DNA of 8,819 nucleotides from Acidobacteriota bacterium (GTDB lineage Bacteria > Acidobacteriota > Terriglobia > UBA7540): assembly GCA_003171295.1 (NCBI GenBank), contig PMYF01000792.1, forward strand, positions 1-8,819, written 5' to 3'. The translations under genes and the position numbers were made by a program. A model generated the notes under the pieces. That model was given only the letters and a program-made list of their open reading frames with translations, was not told where the DNA came from and made no database searches. This document shows positions 1-5,520 of the stretch, in pieces (the stretch's first letter is position 1; each line of letters opens with the position of its first letter).

Positions 1-21
1 GTTCTGATTAATCATCTAAGA

Positions 22-27
22 TATAAT
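22..27 (+). promoter_or_regulatory. Possible -10 box (TATAAT) for the selenoprotein gene
   Basis: There is a perfect TATAAT 17 nt before the start codon. A matching -35 box would fall at or before the window edge and cannot be judged. Transcription from here would begin within or next to the ribosome binding site, giving a very short leader, so this may be chance in an AT-rich stretch. Confidence 0.25.
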
Positions 28-44
28 AGATTGGAGAGTTAACT

Positions 45-1229
45 ATGGTGAAGAGGTCTGTCTTGGCAGGGGCCTTACTGGCAGGGATCGCGCTTATGTC
101 TTCCGCTGGAAAACCTTCTCCGGCTGGGATTACGAACGAGCAGGTTGCCGGTTGGGTGAGGAATCGCGTCAAGGCGCTTCAACCCACCTCGGAAGAGAGA
201 CGCTTCGATGAGATCGGGTGGGCCAAGAGCATCGTCGAGGCGGAGCGTCTCGCCCGTCAGCGCAACCGGCCGGTCTTCCTGTTTACCTACGATGGGAGTA
301 TCGCTACCGGGCACTGTTGAGGGGGCGCCCAAAGTATGAGGGCGGGTCCGCTCTCTGACAACCGAGTCATTAGCCTGCTGAATCGCTACTTCGTGCCGGT
401 CTATACCTCCAACCAGGATTCCGGCCCCCAAGGGCGCGGAGCACCGGAAGAGACGGCGGAGCACGTTCGCATTTATCGCGAGGCCATGCAGGCGCCGTGC
501 GGAGCAGGAGCCGTGTTCGTATTCATCCTGAACCCTGCGGGCCAGGTCATGGACGGCCTGGGAGTCTCCCAAGCTTCCCAGGGGAATACTCTGGCCGAGA
601 GGCTAGAAGGAGTGGTCCACAAGCTGCATACCGATCCGGGCGCTCCGGTGGTGAAGCCCGCGCCGCAGGCGCGGCCACCTCACCACGATGCTGATTCACT
701 GGTTTTGCACGTGACCACGCGGGCAGGCCGGAAGACCTTTCCCTGGGGAGCGTTTCCTGCGGAGAATTGGATTGTTCTCAGCCGAACAGAATCGGGGAAC
801 CTGATTCCAGCCGGTGAGGTCAAGGTGGGAACGTCCTGGACCGTTGAAGAGGCCCTGGCAGGCAAATTACTGAGGAACTTCTACCCTCAAATGGAGGAGA
901 CCGGCACGAACGATGACCGATCTCGCATTGAGAAGGCTTCGTTGCGGGCGACCGTGGTGTCCGTTAGCGCGCCAGGTGTCCAGGTCAGGCTGGATGGCGT
1001 GTTGCGGATGAAACGCAGTTTCTACGCCCGCCATGACGATGACAATTACGTTGAAGCTACGCTGATCGGTCTATTGGAATTTGCTGCTGGCAGCCGGCGC
1101 ATCACCGATCTGGAACTGGTCACGGAAAAGGCAAGTTATGGTGCGGGCAACCCGGAAGAATTCGGAGCCGCCCTGTCCACCCTTTCACAGGATACACTGC
1201 ACACGCTCGAGCCAGCACCCCGGCCATAA
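45..1229 (+). CDS. Putative secreted thioredoxin-like selenoprotein with a Cys-Sec motif (in-frame TGA read as selenocysteine)
   Basis: The reading frame opens at ATG 45 behind a good ribosome binding site (GGAGAG, 33-38, 6-nt spacing). It meets a single in-frame TGA at 318-320 and continues in the same frame to the stop at 1229, giving 394 residues if TGA is Sec92. Residues 1-22 (basic MVKR, then a hydrophobic stretch ending SSAG) look like a signal peptide. Residues about 65-130 resemble a thioredoxin-like fold: a strand (PVFLFTYDG), then GHC-Sec-GGAPKSMRAGPLSD, a helix, and the strand YFVPVYTSN. A second strand (VFVFILNPAG) lies at about 160. The C-terminal half, about residues 220-390, is an unrecognised domain with FPAENWIVLSR and LRMKRSFYARHDDD. 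Starting instead at ATG 336 would remove the signal peptide and the active-site half, so one protein is much more likely than two. From memory, related planctomycete and acidobacterial proteins have GRC followed by a variable residue here. The function is presumably an extracytoplasmic thiol/selenol redox reaction; the substrate is unknown. The alternative is a nonsense-mutated pseudogene. Confidence 0.75.
338..355 (+). promoter_or_regulatory. Candidate bacterial SECIS hairpin
   Basis: GAGGGC (338-343) pairs with GCTCTC (350-355) in six consecutive pairs including one G-U. The apical loop is GGGTCC (344-349), which can close to a GGTC tetraloop by a further G-C pair. Twenty-three nucleotides separate the TGA (318-320) from the loop. 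Known bacterial SECIS elements, such as that of E. coli fdhF, are short stem-loops just downstream of UGA with G residues (GGU) in the apical loop that bind SelB. This hairpin fits in distance, stem length and loop bases. It lies inside the coding sequence and also encodes the MRAGPLS segment, so part of its structure may be incidental. Confidence 0.68.
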
Positions 1230-1242
1230 ACCCAGCCAACCC

Positions 1243-1250
1243 GGATTTCC
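1243..1250. repeat. Target site duplication of the insertion sequence, left copy
   Basis: GGATTTCC directly precedes the left terminal inverted repeat and recurs exactly behind the right one at 3593-3600. An 8-bp duplication is the size typical of the IS1595 family. Confidence 0.9.
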
Positions 1251-1267
1251 GGTAGTGTCCTAATTTG
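1251..1267 (+). repeat. Left terminal inverted repeat of the insertion sequence
   Basis: GGTAGTGTCCTAATTTG is the exact reverse complement of 3576-3592. Inward similarity resumes in the subterminal repeat at 1267-1292. Confidence 0.92.
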
Positions 1268-1292
1268 GGCACCAATATACTTCACTAACCAA
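1267..1292 (+). repeat. Left subterminal inverted repeat
   Basis: This 26-bp stretch matches the reverse complement of 3367-3392 at 21 of 26 positions by hand alignment. On the left it follows the terminal repeat directly. On the right the matching stretch lies 184 bp inward of the tip, which shows that the right end has been split. Confidence 0.75.
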
Positions 1293-1313
1293 ATATGATA
1301 GCATGGCGAGGCC

Positions 1314-2144
1314 ATGGGAAAGGGCCATAAAAAGGGATGGAAAAAAGAAGAACTCAGCAAAGCTAATATGTCAAAGCATGAGAAGCTCAGCTTGGGGGAT
1401 TCCCTTAACTGGTGTGCTCTTATTGTGGGGGTATTTCTGATGATCATCAATCCCCCACTGGCATTAAAAATTGTTGGGTTGGTATTCGTTTGCTTGGGAT
1501 TCACACGACTTTTGTGGAATTCTTATTGGACCTACGAGTGGCCACGCAGCCGAAAACTTGTAATAGCTATTGTTGCCATTGGCGTGCTTTTCGCAATTAG
1601 CATCCCGCAGTTTGCTAACCAGTGGCAAATCGAGTATCGCTTGCCGAAGGCTGAGCTAATTGAAAGTCGGCCAAGATCACCGGCGCTGGGCGGACAACTA
1701 AATGCCATTGCTTCAGCAACCCATTATGATGTAATGGGCCCGATGCCAGTTATTTTTGTAACAGGCATAATCACTAACCCAGTTGGTCCGCCTACTGGCC
1801 TAGTTGACTGGAGGATGGGTATACGAACGCCGGATTCGCAATTAATATGGGGTAAAGGTCTCCCTTTGAGCGTGAAAGATCAACACGGTTCGGTTGGCAA
1901 TACCAAACTCAGGATCAACTTTCCTAATAGCGATTACTGGCCATCCAAGACGGAACGATCAATTGAAATTGGAGGAGCGGTAAATGGATGGTTCTGGTCT
2001 TCATTTAAACGCAGTGACATTGACAATGCATACACCAAACGTGGAGATGTCATTGTGGAATTTAAAGACATTGTGAGCGGAGCAAAGCACACTCTATCCA
2101 AGAAACTGGACCCGGGAATCCATATGGATTACTACCAGCCGTAA
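1314..2144 (+). CDS. Passenger membrane protein of unknown function
   Basis: I do not recognise the family of this 276-residue protein. The N-terminus is strongly basic (GKGHKKGWKKEE). It is followed by about three hydrophobic segments at roughly residues 31-45, 49-68 and 84-102, then a soluble domain of about 170 residues rich in polar and aromatic positions (for example GGAVNGWFWSSF near residue 225). The topology suggests a small membrane anchor with an extracytoplasmic C-terminal domain. The gene lies wholly between the inverted repeats, ahead of the transposase and in the same direction, so it is cargo. Codon use is A/T-leaning, unlike the flanking genes. ATG 1314 has only a weak, too-close GAGG upstream; ATG 1368 is an alternative, but it lacks a better site. 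A TATGAT at 1294-1299 could be a -10 box without a clear -35. IS1595-family members are known to carry passenger genes; a role here cannot be inferred. Confidence 0.75.
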   Translation: MGKGHKKGWKKEELSKANMSKHEKLSLGDSLNWCALIVGVFLMIINPPLALKIVGLVFVCLGFTRLLWNSYWTYEWPRSRKLVIAIVAIGVLFAISIPQFANQWQIEYRLPKAELIESRPRSPALGGQLNAIASATHYDVMGPMPVIFVTGIITNPVGPPTGLVDWRMGIRTPDSQLIWGKGLPLSVKDQHGSVGNTKLRINFPNSDYWPSKTERSIEIGGAVNGWFWSSFKRSDIDNAYTKRGDVIVEFKDIVSGAKHTLSKKLDPGIHMDYYQP

Positions 2145-2190
2145 CCATTGCTACCGTTGTAAGTTGTTGGCCTCCATAAAACTCAAGTAC

Positions 2191-2219
2191 TTGACAAACC
2201 ACGTGATTTAAGGTAGTAT
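2191..2219 (+). promoter_or_regulatory. Sigma-70-type promoter of the transposase gene
   Basis: A perfect TTGACA (2191-2196) is followed by a 17-nt spacer and TAGTAT (2214-2219, 4 of 6 consensus bases). Transcription would start about 7 nt further on, at or next to the ATG at 2227. No Shine-Dalgarno sequence precedes that ATG. The transposase message may therefore be leaderless or nearly so. Confidence 0.6.
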
Positions 2220-2226
2220 GCTAACC

Positions 2227-3167
2227 ATGACGAACACCAATGATGCCCCGAAAACACTTCTGGAAGCAGTTAACTTCTTCAGCGATTACGACAACTGCCA
2301 TAAATTAATGATCGAAGCTCGCTGGCCTGATGGTATTGTTCGGTGCCCAACATGTGGTTCCGATCATGTCACCTATATGGCGAACACTCGGCGCTGGAAA
2401 TGCTACAGCAAGCATCCACGTCCGCAGTTCTCGCTAAAGGTTGGAACGATCTTCGAGGATTCACCAATCTCTCTTGAGAAATGGCTTCCGACTCTCTGGC
2501 TGATCGTGAACTGCAAGAACGGAATCAGTTCCTATGAGGTTGGCCGCGCTCTTGGTATCACGCAGAAATCCGCGTGGTTCATGCTCCACCGTCTTCGGCT
2601 CGCTATGCAGACGGGTTCGCTCATGAAGCTAAAGGGTAAAGTTGAAGTTGACGAGACGTTCATTGGTGGTAAGGCGCGTAACATGCACAAGGATAAGCGC
2701 GAGGCTGCCATCACCGGAACCGGCGGGAAGGACAAGACGGCAGTCATGGGCTTCCTAAAGCGTGGGGCCCCGTCCAAGCAACGGTCATAGCCGACCGCAG
2801 GAAGCGAACACTCCAAGGTTTGGTAAAGAGCCGTGTCGCGGCTGGCTCTGCGCTGTACACCGATGCTCTGGCTTCGTATGACGGGCTTGAGGGAGAATTC
2901 TTCCACAAGGTTGTTGATCACGCGGTTGAGTATGTGAACGGGAATGTCCACACGAACGGGCTCGAAAACTTTTGGAGCTTATTGAAGCGGGGACTCAAGG
3001 GGACTTATGTGCGGGTTGCGCCATTCCATCTGTTCCGGTATCTTGACGAGCAGACCTTCCGCTACAATCAGCCCAAGACAGACAACTTTAACAGGTTCCG
3101 TGCCGTTCTTTCCCAAATTGTCAATCGGCGGCTTACCTATGACCAATTAATCGGAGCGACCGTGTGA
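2227..3167 (+). pseudogene. IS1595-family (ISXO2-like) transposase, frameshifted
   Basis: The N-terminal part runs in one frame to TAG 2788-2790 and the rest continues in the -1 frame to TGA 3165-3167. Restoring one G in the GGGG run at 2764-2767 joins them into about 313 residues, a normal length for the family. The N-terminus has a zinc-ribbon knuckle (CPTC); the second half is KCYSKHPRPQFS, where a C-x3-H stands in for the usual CxxC. Next come GTIFEDSPISLEKWL and a helix-turn-helix-like stretch (SSYEVGRALGITQKSAWFM). The presumed catalytic acids are D in VDETF (2650), D in YTDA (2862) and E in LENFW (2964), followed by SLLKRGLKGTYV. It would catalyse DDE cut-and-insert of this element. 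ATG 2227 is preferred over ATG 2218 because the latter overlaps the -10 box. No convincing slippery heptamer is seen, so a disabling deletion or a homopolymer sequencing error is more likely than programmed frameshifting. Confidence 0.88.
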
Positions 3168-3322
3168 GAGTGAAACTCGATACCTTCGAGGTGGAAAACC
3201 CGAAAGAGGCTATGAAGAAGTTTCAATCCGCTTTGGCCGAAGTTGTGAAGGTTCCTAAGAGCGTGGTCGAACGTAAGCGCAAACGCGCCAAGGCCAAATA
3301 CAAGAAGAAGCGGAAATTCTGA
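3164..3322 (+). CDS. Small basic protein coupled to the transposase
   Basis: This is a 52-residue frame starting at GTG 3164, which overlaps the transposase stop in a GTGA junction. GGAG (3153-3156) lies 7 nt ahead, a good ribosome binding site. The protein begins MRVKLDTFEVENPKEAMKKF and ends in a very basic tail (VERKRKRAKAKYKKKRKF). The tight coupling, good start and distinct two-part composition argue that it is real despite its size. Its place inside the insertion sequence suggests an accessory DNA-binding or transposition-regulating role, but no family is recognised and function is not established. The tail would suit contact with nucleic acid. Confidence 0.68.
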   Translation: MRVKLDTFEVENPKEAMKKFQSALAEVVKVPKSVVERKRKRAKAKYKKKRKF

Positions 3323-3366
3323 CGCCTCTCCGGTAGGGCAAGAGAAGAAGTCATTTCATTCTCGCA

Positions 3367-3392
3367 TTGGTTAGTTAACTATGTTAATGCCC
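3367..3392 (-). repeat. Right subterminal inverted repeat
   Basis: This is the partner of 1267-1292 (21 of 26 matches as reverse complement). It ends at CCC 3390-3392, the point where the left-end pattern predicts that the terminal repeat should begin. Confidence 0.75.
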
Positions 3393-3576
3393 TAATTTGG
3401 TGGAGTGAGCCTCAAGATAGGGGGTCAGACCTTCAGGTCCGACAATAGCCGAACCTGCCAGCGGGGCCTTTAGGCCCTGAAGCTTCAGGGGCTTGAAGCC
3501 CCTGACTGCGTGCAGCCCGATCGGGTCGGAGCTAAAGCTCCGACCCCCTGCATTGCTCCCTCCAGCGCAGCTTTTC
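3393..3576. repeat. Palindrome block splitting the right tip of the insertion sequence
   Basis: The block contains several adjacent hairpins. They are GTCAGACC/GGTCCGAC (3424-3443, one mismatch), GGGCC/GGCCC (3464-3477, loop TTTA), the 16-bp palindrome CCCTGAAGCTTCAGGG (3475-3490), CAGGGGCT/AGCCCCTG (3486-3504) and GGGTCGGAGC/GCTCCGACCC (3523-3546, loop TAAA). An outer stem pairs 3419-3429 with 3539-3549 (10 of 11). CCTAATTTG (3391-3399) is mirrored by 3576-3584. Such GC-rich palindromes resemble REP-like dispersed repeats. No gene is seen in it. Confidence 0.75.
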
Positions 3577-3592
3577 AAATTAGGACACTACC
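3576..3592 (-). repeat. Right terminal inverted repeat of the insertion sequence
   Basis: This is the exact reverse complement of 1251-1267, followed at once by the second target duplication. Confidence 0.92.
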
Positions 3593-3600
3593 GGATTTCC
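3593..3600. repeat. Target site duplication of the insertion sequence, right copy
   Basis: GGATTTCC, identical to 1243-1250. Removing the element and one copy restores a gap of roughly 45 bp between two converging genes. Confidence 0.9.
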
Positions 3601-3623
3601 CATCCCGTGATGACAAATTCAGG

Positions 3624-5210
3624 TTAAGGGAAGGTCGTGGTGAACCCGCTGATGACGTAGACTTGCGGAGTGCCGCCGCGGTCGCTGGAAAACATAATAT
3701 GCTGCATATCCAGGAAGCGAGCTTTGGGGAGGCCGGCGTCAACGGTTCCGGTTGAGTCGGTGGAGGAGAGGTACTTGGTTTGGCTCCCATCCAACGACAT
3801 CAGGTAAACCGGGCTGCCCGGCACCGATCCTCCCGTGCAAAGGTACACCGAACCGTCCGGAGCCCAGGTGCAGTAGTTCGCGTCCGCTACGAATCCGCTG
3901 GGGGGGCCGATTTTGGTGCTCATGAACGTGCTGGTACCCGTCAAGTTGAAGGCGCCATTGGACTTCAACACGTTGGCGACGTACCAGACCCCGCCGATAT
4001 GGTAGCCGAGTTGGGTGCCGTCCGGGGACCAGGTGGCATGGTCAACCGGCGTCGTCCCCGCCAAGCTGTAGACCGTGTTGGGCGAATTGAGATTGACGAC
4101 CCAGATTTCCGCCTGCGCCACGCCGTTGGGATTGGGAGCAGGCATGTCCCGCTTGTACCAGAGCACGTTCGAGAACTTAGGGTTCAGGCGCATCCGATGG
4201 AAAACGTTGGCATTCTCGGTGTCGCTCAGCGTCACCGTGGGGAGGGCTGTCCCATCATCCAGGGTGCGATGCAGCAGGGGGTCACCCGCGTAGGCGATGA
4301 CGTTCTTGCCGGTAGTGGGGTCGATGCTGGAGGTGGAAATAACCAGGGAAGTCTGGGGCGAGCCCGAGGTCGGTGAATAGCTCAGATTGGTGAGCCTGAT
4401 CTGCTGGCAGGTGCCTGCCTGTGAGACCGGAACAGCGTAGATGTCCCCCGACTGGTCAGGATTCTGTCCTTGGTAATAGACGAACTTCCCATCGATCGTC
4501 ACGTAGCCTTCTTTGCCTTGCTGGCTGCCGGAGATGGTCTGGGCGCCGGTACCATCCAGATTGGCCGTCGACACCGTGTTGGGAGGGCCAAAAGCATAAG
4601 TGTTGTACGTCATGACGTTCGCGAGCGCGCTGTACGCCGGGACGTCGGCATAGGTGTTCCAGTTCTCCTGGATGTTCGTCACCTGGGTGACGGTAACGCC
4701 CGGACCAACTTCACTAAGATGTGATGTTACATCGGAGGGGGTTTGGGCCAACGGAGCGCCCCCGCACGCGGAGCTTCCCCCACCGCCCCCACTCGTGGTC
4801 CCAGCTCCAGACAAGCTGATCATTTCAGGTGAGTTACTGGCATTGCTTGCAATGCTCAAACCGCTCTGTGCGGTGACCGAACCAGATCCTGTCGGCGTGA
4901 AGGTCACACGCAGGGTTATGCTCTGGTTCGAACTCACGGTAATGGGCACAGCTAGGGCTGCTATCTGGAAGGGGGACTGGACCGCGACACTCGATACCGT
5001 CACAGAGCCGCCGGTGGCAGTAAGTGTAATACTCTGGGGAGCGCTGGTGGCGCCCACTTTGACGCTTCCAAAGCTTAGCGTCGAGGGGCTCGCCGTCAGA
5101 GTCGCTGACTGCGTGGGGGGCGGAACAAAACGCGTGAAGCTTGCCCCCCCACATCCCCCGGCCGCCGTCAGGAGGATGCCAAGCATCAGTGCCAGAACTG
5201 CACGCATCAT
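3624..5210 (-). CDS. Putative lipoprotein with a choice-of-anchor D domain and a propeller-like C-terminal domain
   Basis: The protein has 528 residues. Residues 1-20 are a hydrophobic signal ending LTAAGGC, a plausible lipobox with Cys20 as lipidation site, followed by GG, so it is probably exported and membrane-anchored. Residues about 36-135 form a choice-of-anchor D (ASH/HYDIN-like) beta-sandwich, recognised by LSFGSVKVGATSAPQSITLT and VTFTPTGSGS. A Gly/Ser linker follows (about 139-147). Residues 150-528 have the rhythm of a TolB-like or related beta-propeller, with repeated blade-like phrases such as ATWSPDGTQLGYH, CTWAPDGSVYLC and MFSSDRGGTPQVYVIS. The stretch HRMRLNPKFSNVLWYKRD recalls propeller proteins of the oligogalacturonate lyase type, but catalysis cannot be claimed. 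Start: ATG 5210 or the adjacent ATG 5207; AAGGA (5216-5220) lies 5 or 8 nt ahead. The insertion sequence ends just behind its stop and leaves it intact. Confidence 0.85.
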   Translation of the reverse strand: MMRAVLALMLGILLTAAGGCGGASFTRFVPPPTQSATLTASPSTLSFGSVKVGATSAPQSITLTATGGSVTVSSVAVQSPFQIAALAVPITVSSNQSITLRVTFTPTGSGSVTAQSGLSIASNASNSPEMISLSGAGTTSGGGGGSSACGGAPLAQTPSDVTSHLSEVGPGVTVTQVTNIQENWNTYADVPAYSALANVMTYNTYAFGPPNTVSTANLDGTGAQTISGSQQGKEGYVTIDGKFVYYQGQNPDQSGDIYAVPVSQAGTCQQIRLTNLSYSPTSGSPQTSLVISTSSIDPTTGKNVIAYAGDPLLHRTLDDGTALPTVTLSDTENANVFHRMRLNPKFSNVLWYKRDMPAPNPNGVAQAEIWVVNLNSPNTVYSLAGTTPVDHATWSPDGTQLGYHIGGVWYVANVLKSNGAFNLTGTSTFMSTKIGPPSGFVADANYCTWAPDGSVYLCTGGSVPGSPVYLMSLDGSQTKYLSSTDSTGTVDAGLPKARFLDMQHIMFSSDRGGTPQVYVISGFTTTFP

Positions 5211-5267
5211 CTAGATCCTTTTTGTCGTAGTGGTGTCACTTGGAATGGGATCCCTATCGAAACCCTG

Positions 5268-5355
5268 GTCATTCCCGCGAAAGCGGGAATCCAGTCCGTC
5301 GGCGGCGCATTTCCAATGGCTTGCGGAGTAAGATTTCCGCTTTCGCGGGAATGAC
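5268..5355. repeat. 88-bp inverted-repeat element of a dispersed repeat family
   Basis: The ends GTCATTCCCGCGAAAGCGG (5268-5286) and its complement (5337-5355) match perfectly over 19 bp, with a further near match inward. The left arm is itself a hairpin, ATTCCCGCGAAAGCGGGAAT (5271-5290). The core 5291-5333 is unrelated sequence. This motif is familiar as an intergenic repeat in many bacteria, and its translation gives the tell-tale phrases SRESGN and IPAFAGMT. It has the shape of a non-coding miniature element or REP pair mobilised in trans. It sits between two codirectional genes. Confidence 0.82.
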
Positions 5356-5480
5356 TGCGCATGAGAGCCCCCGTGTCTCGCAAATGACACCCGTAGCCTT
5401 TTTGTCTGCTATTCACCCAAGACTCTGAGAAGCATGTCCCCAGGGAAAAGTTGCCCGAAACAGATAGGCTGGGTCGGTTC

Positions 5481-5504
5481 CCTGGCAAGATCCTTCTTGC
5501 CAGG
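5481..5504 (-). terminator. Hairpin behind the SBBP gene, possible terminator
   Basis: A 10-bp perfect stem (CCTGGCAAGA with TCTTGCCAGG, loop TCCT) lies 16 nt beyond the stop codon of the minus-strand SBBP gene. There is no T-run on its downstream side, so it is not a classical intrinsic terminator. It may act with Rho, stabilise the message end, or be an unrelated palindrome. Confidence 0.4.
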
Positions 5505-5520
5505 TCGCTCGCCGACTAAG

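Larger units (their letters stand above)
1251..3592 (+). mobile_element. IS1595-family (ISXO2-like) insertion sequence with a passenger gene
   Basis: The element is bounded by a perfect 17-bp terminal inverted repeat (GGTAGTGTCCTAATTTG and its complement) and an 8-bp direct duplication. It is 2342 bp as it stands. In order it holds a passenger membrane protein (1314-2144), a frameshifted transposase (2227-3167), a coupled small basic protein (3164-3322) and a palindrome block near the right end (about 3393-3576). Its coding parts are visibly richer in A and T than the host genes on either side, which agrees with transfer. It sits between two converging host genes, 21 bp after the selenoprotein stop and 31 bp after the lipoprotein stop, so neither is broken. 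The perfect ends and duplication point to a fairly recent insertion. The frameshift suggests it cannot now move without help from a related element. Confidence 0.9.
5211..5520. other. 310-bp intergenic region without a gene
   Basis: The region upstream of the lipoprotein gene and downstream of the SBBP gene holds the 88-bp repeat, the hairpin at 5481-5504 and the lipoprotein ribosome binding site. No coding frame with a credible start and composition was seen. A promoter for the lipoprotein gene should lie here, but I could not pick out convincing boxes. Confidence 0.7.

Noticed and set aside
75..572. Minus-strand 165-codon frame opposite the selenoprotein
   Set aside because: No domain, no ribosome binding site, and the plus strand has a well-supported gene.
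336..1229. A separate gene starting at ATG 336
   Set aside because: It is in the same frame as 45-320, lacks a convincing ribosome binding site, and would start in the middle of the thioredoxin-like fold. Readthrough of the TGA explains it better.
2760..2790. Programmed -1 frameshifting in the transposase
   Set aside because: In-frame codons around the shift (CGT GGG GCC CCG) offer no tandem slippery pairing in the -1 frame. A deletion or sequencing error is simpler.
4654..5214. Long plus-strand open frame opposite the lipoprotein gene
   Set aside because: It is a shadow of the GC-rich minus-strand gene. The minus strand has a lipobox, recognisable domains and a ribosome binding site; this frame has none.
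5207..5488. Minus-strand 93-codon frame between the two surface genes
   Set aside because: It is the translation of the dispersed repeat, with the typical SRESGN and IPAFAGMT phrases, and not a protein gene.
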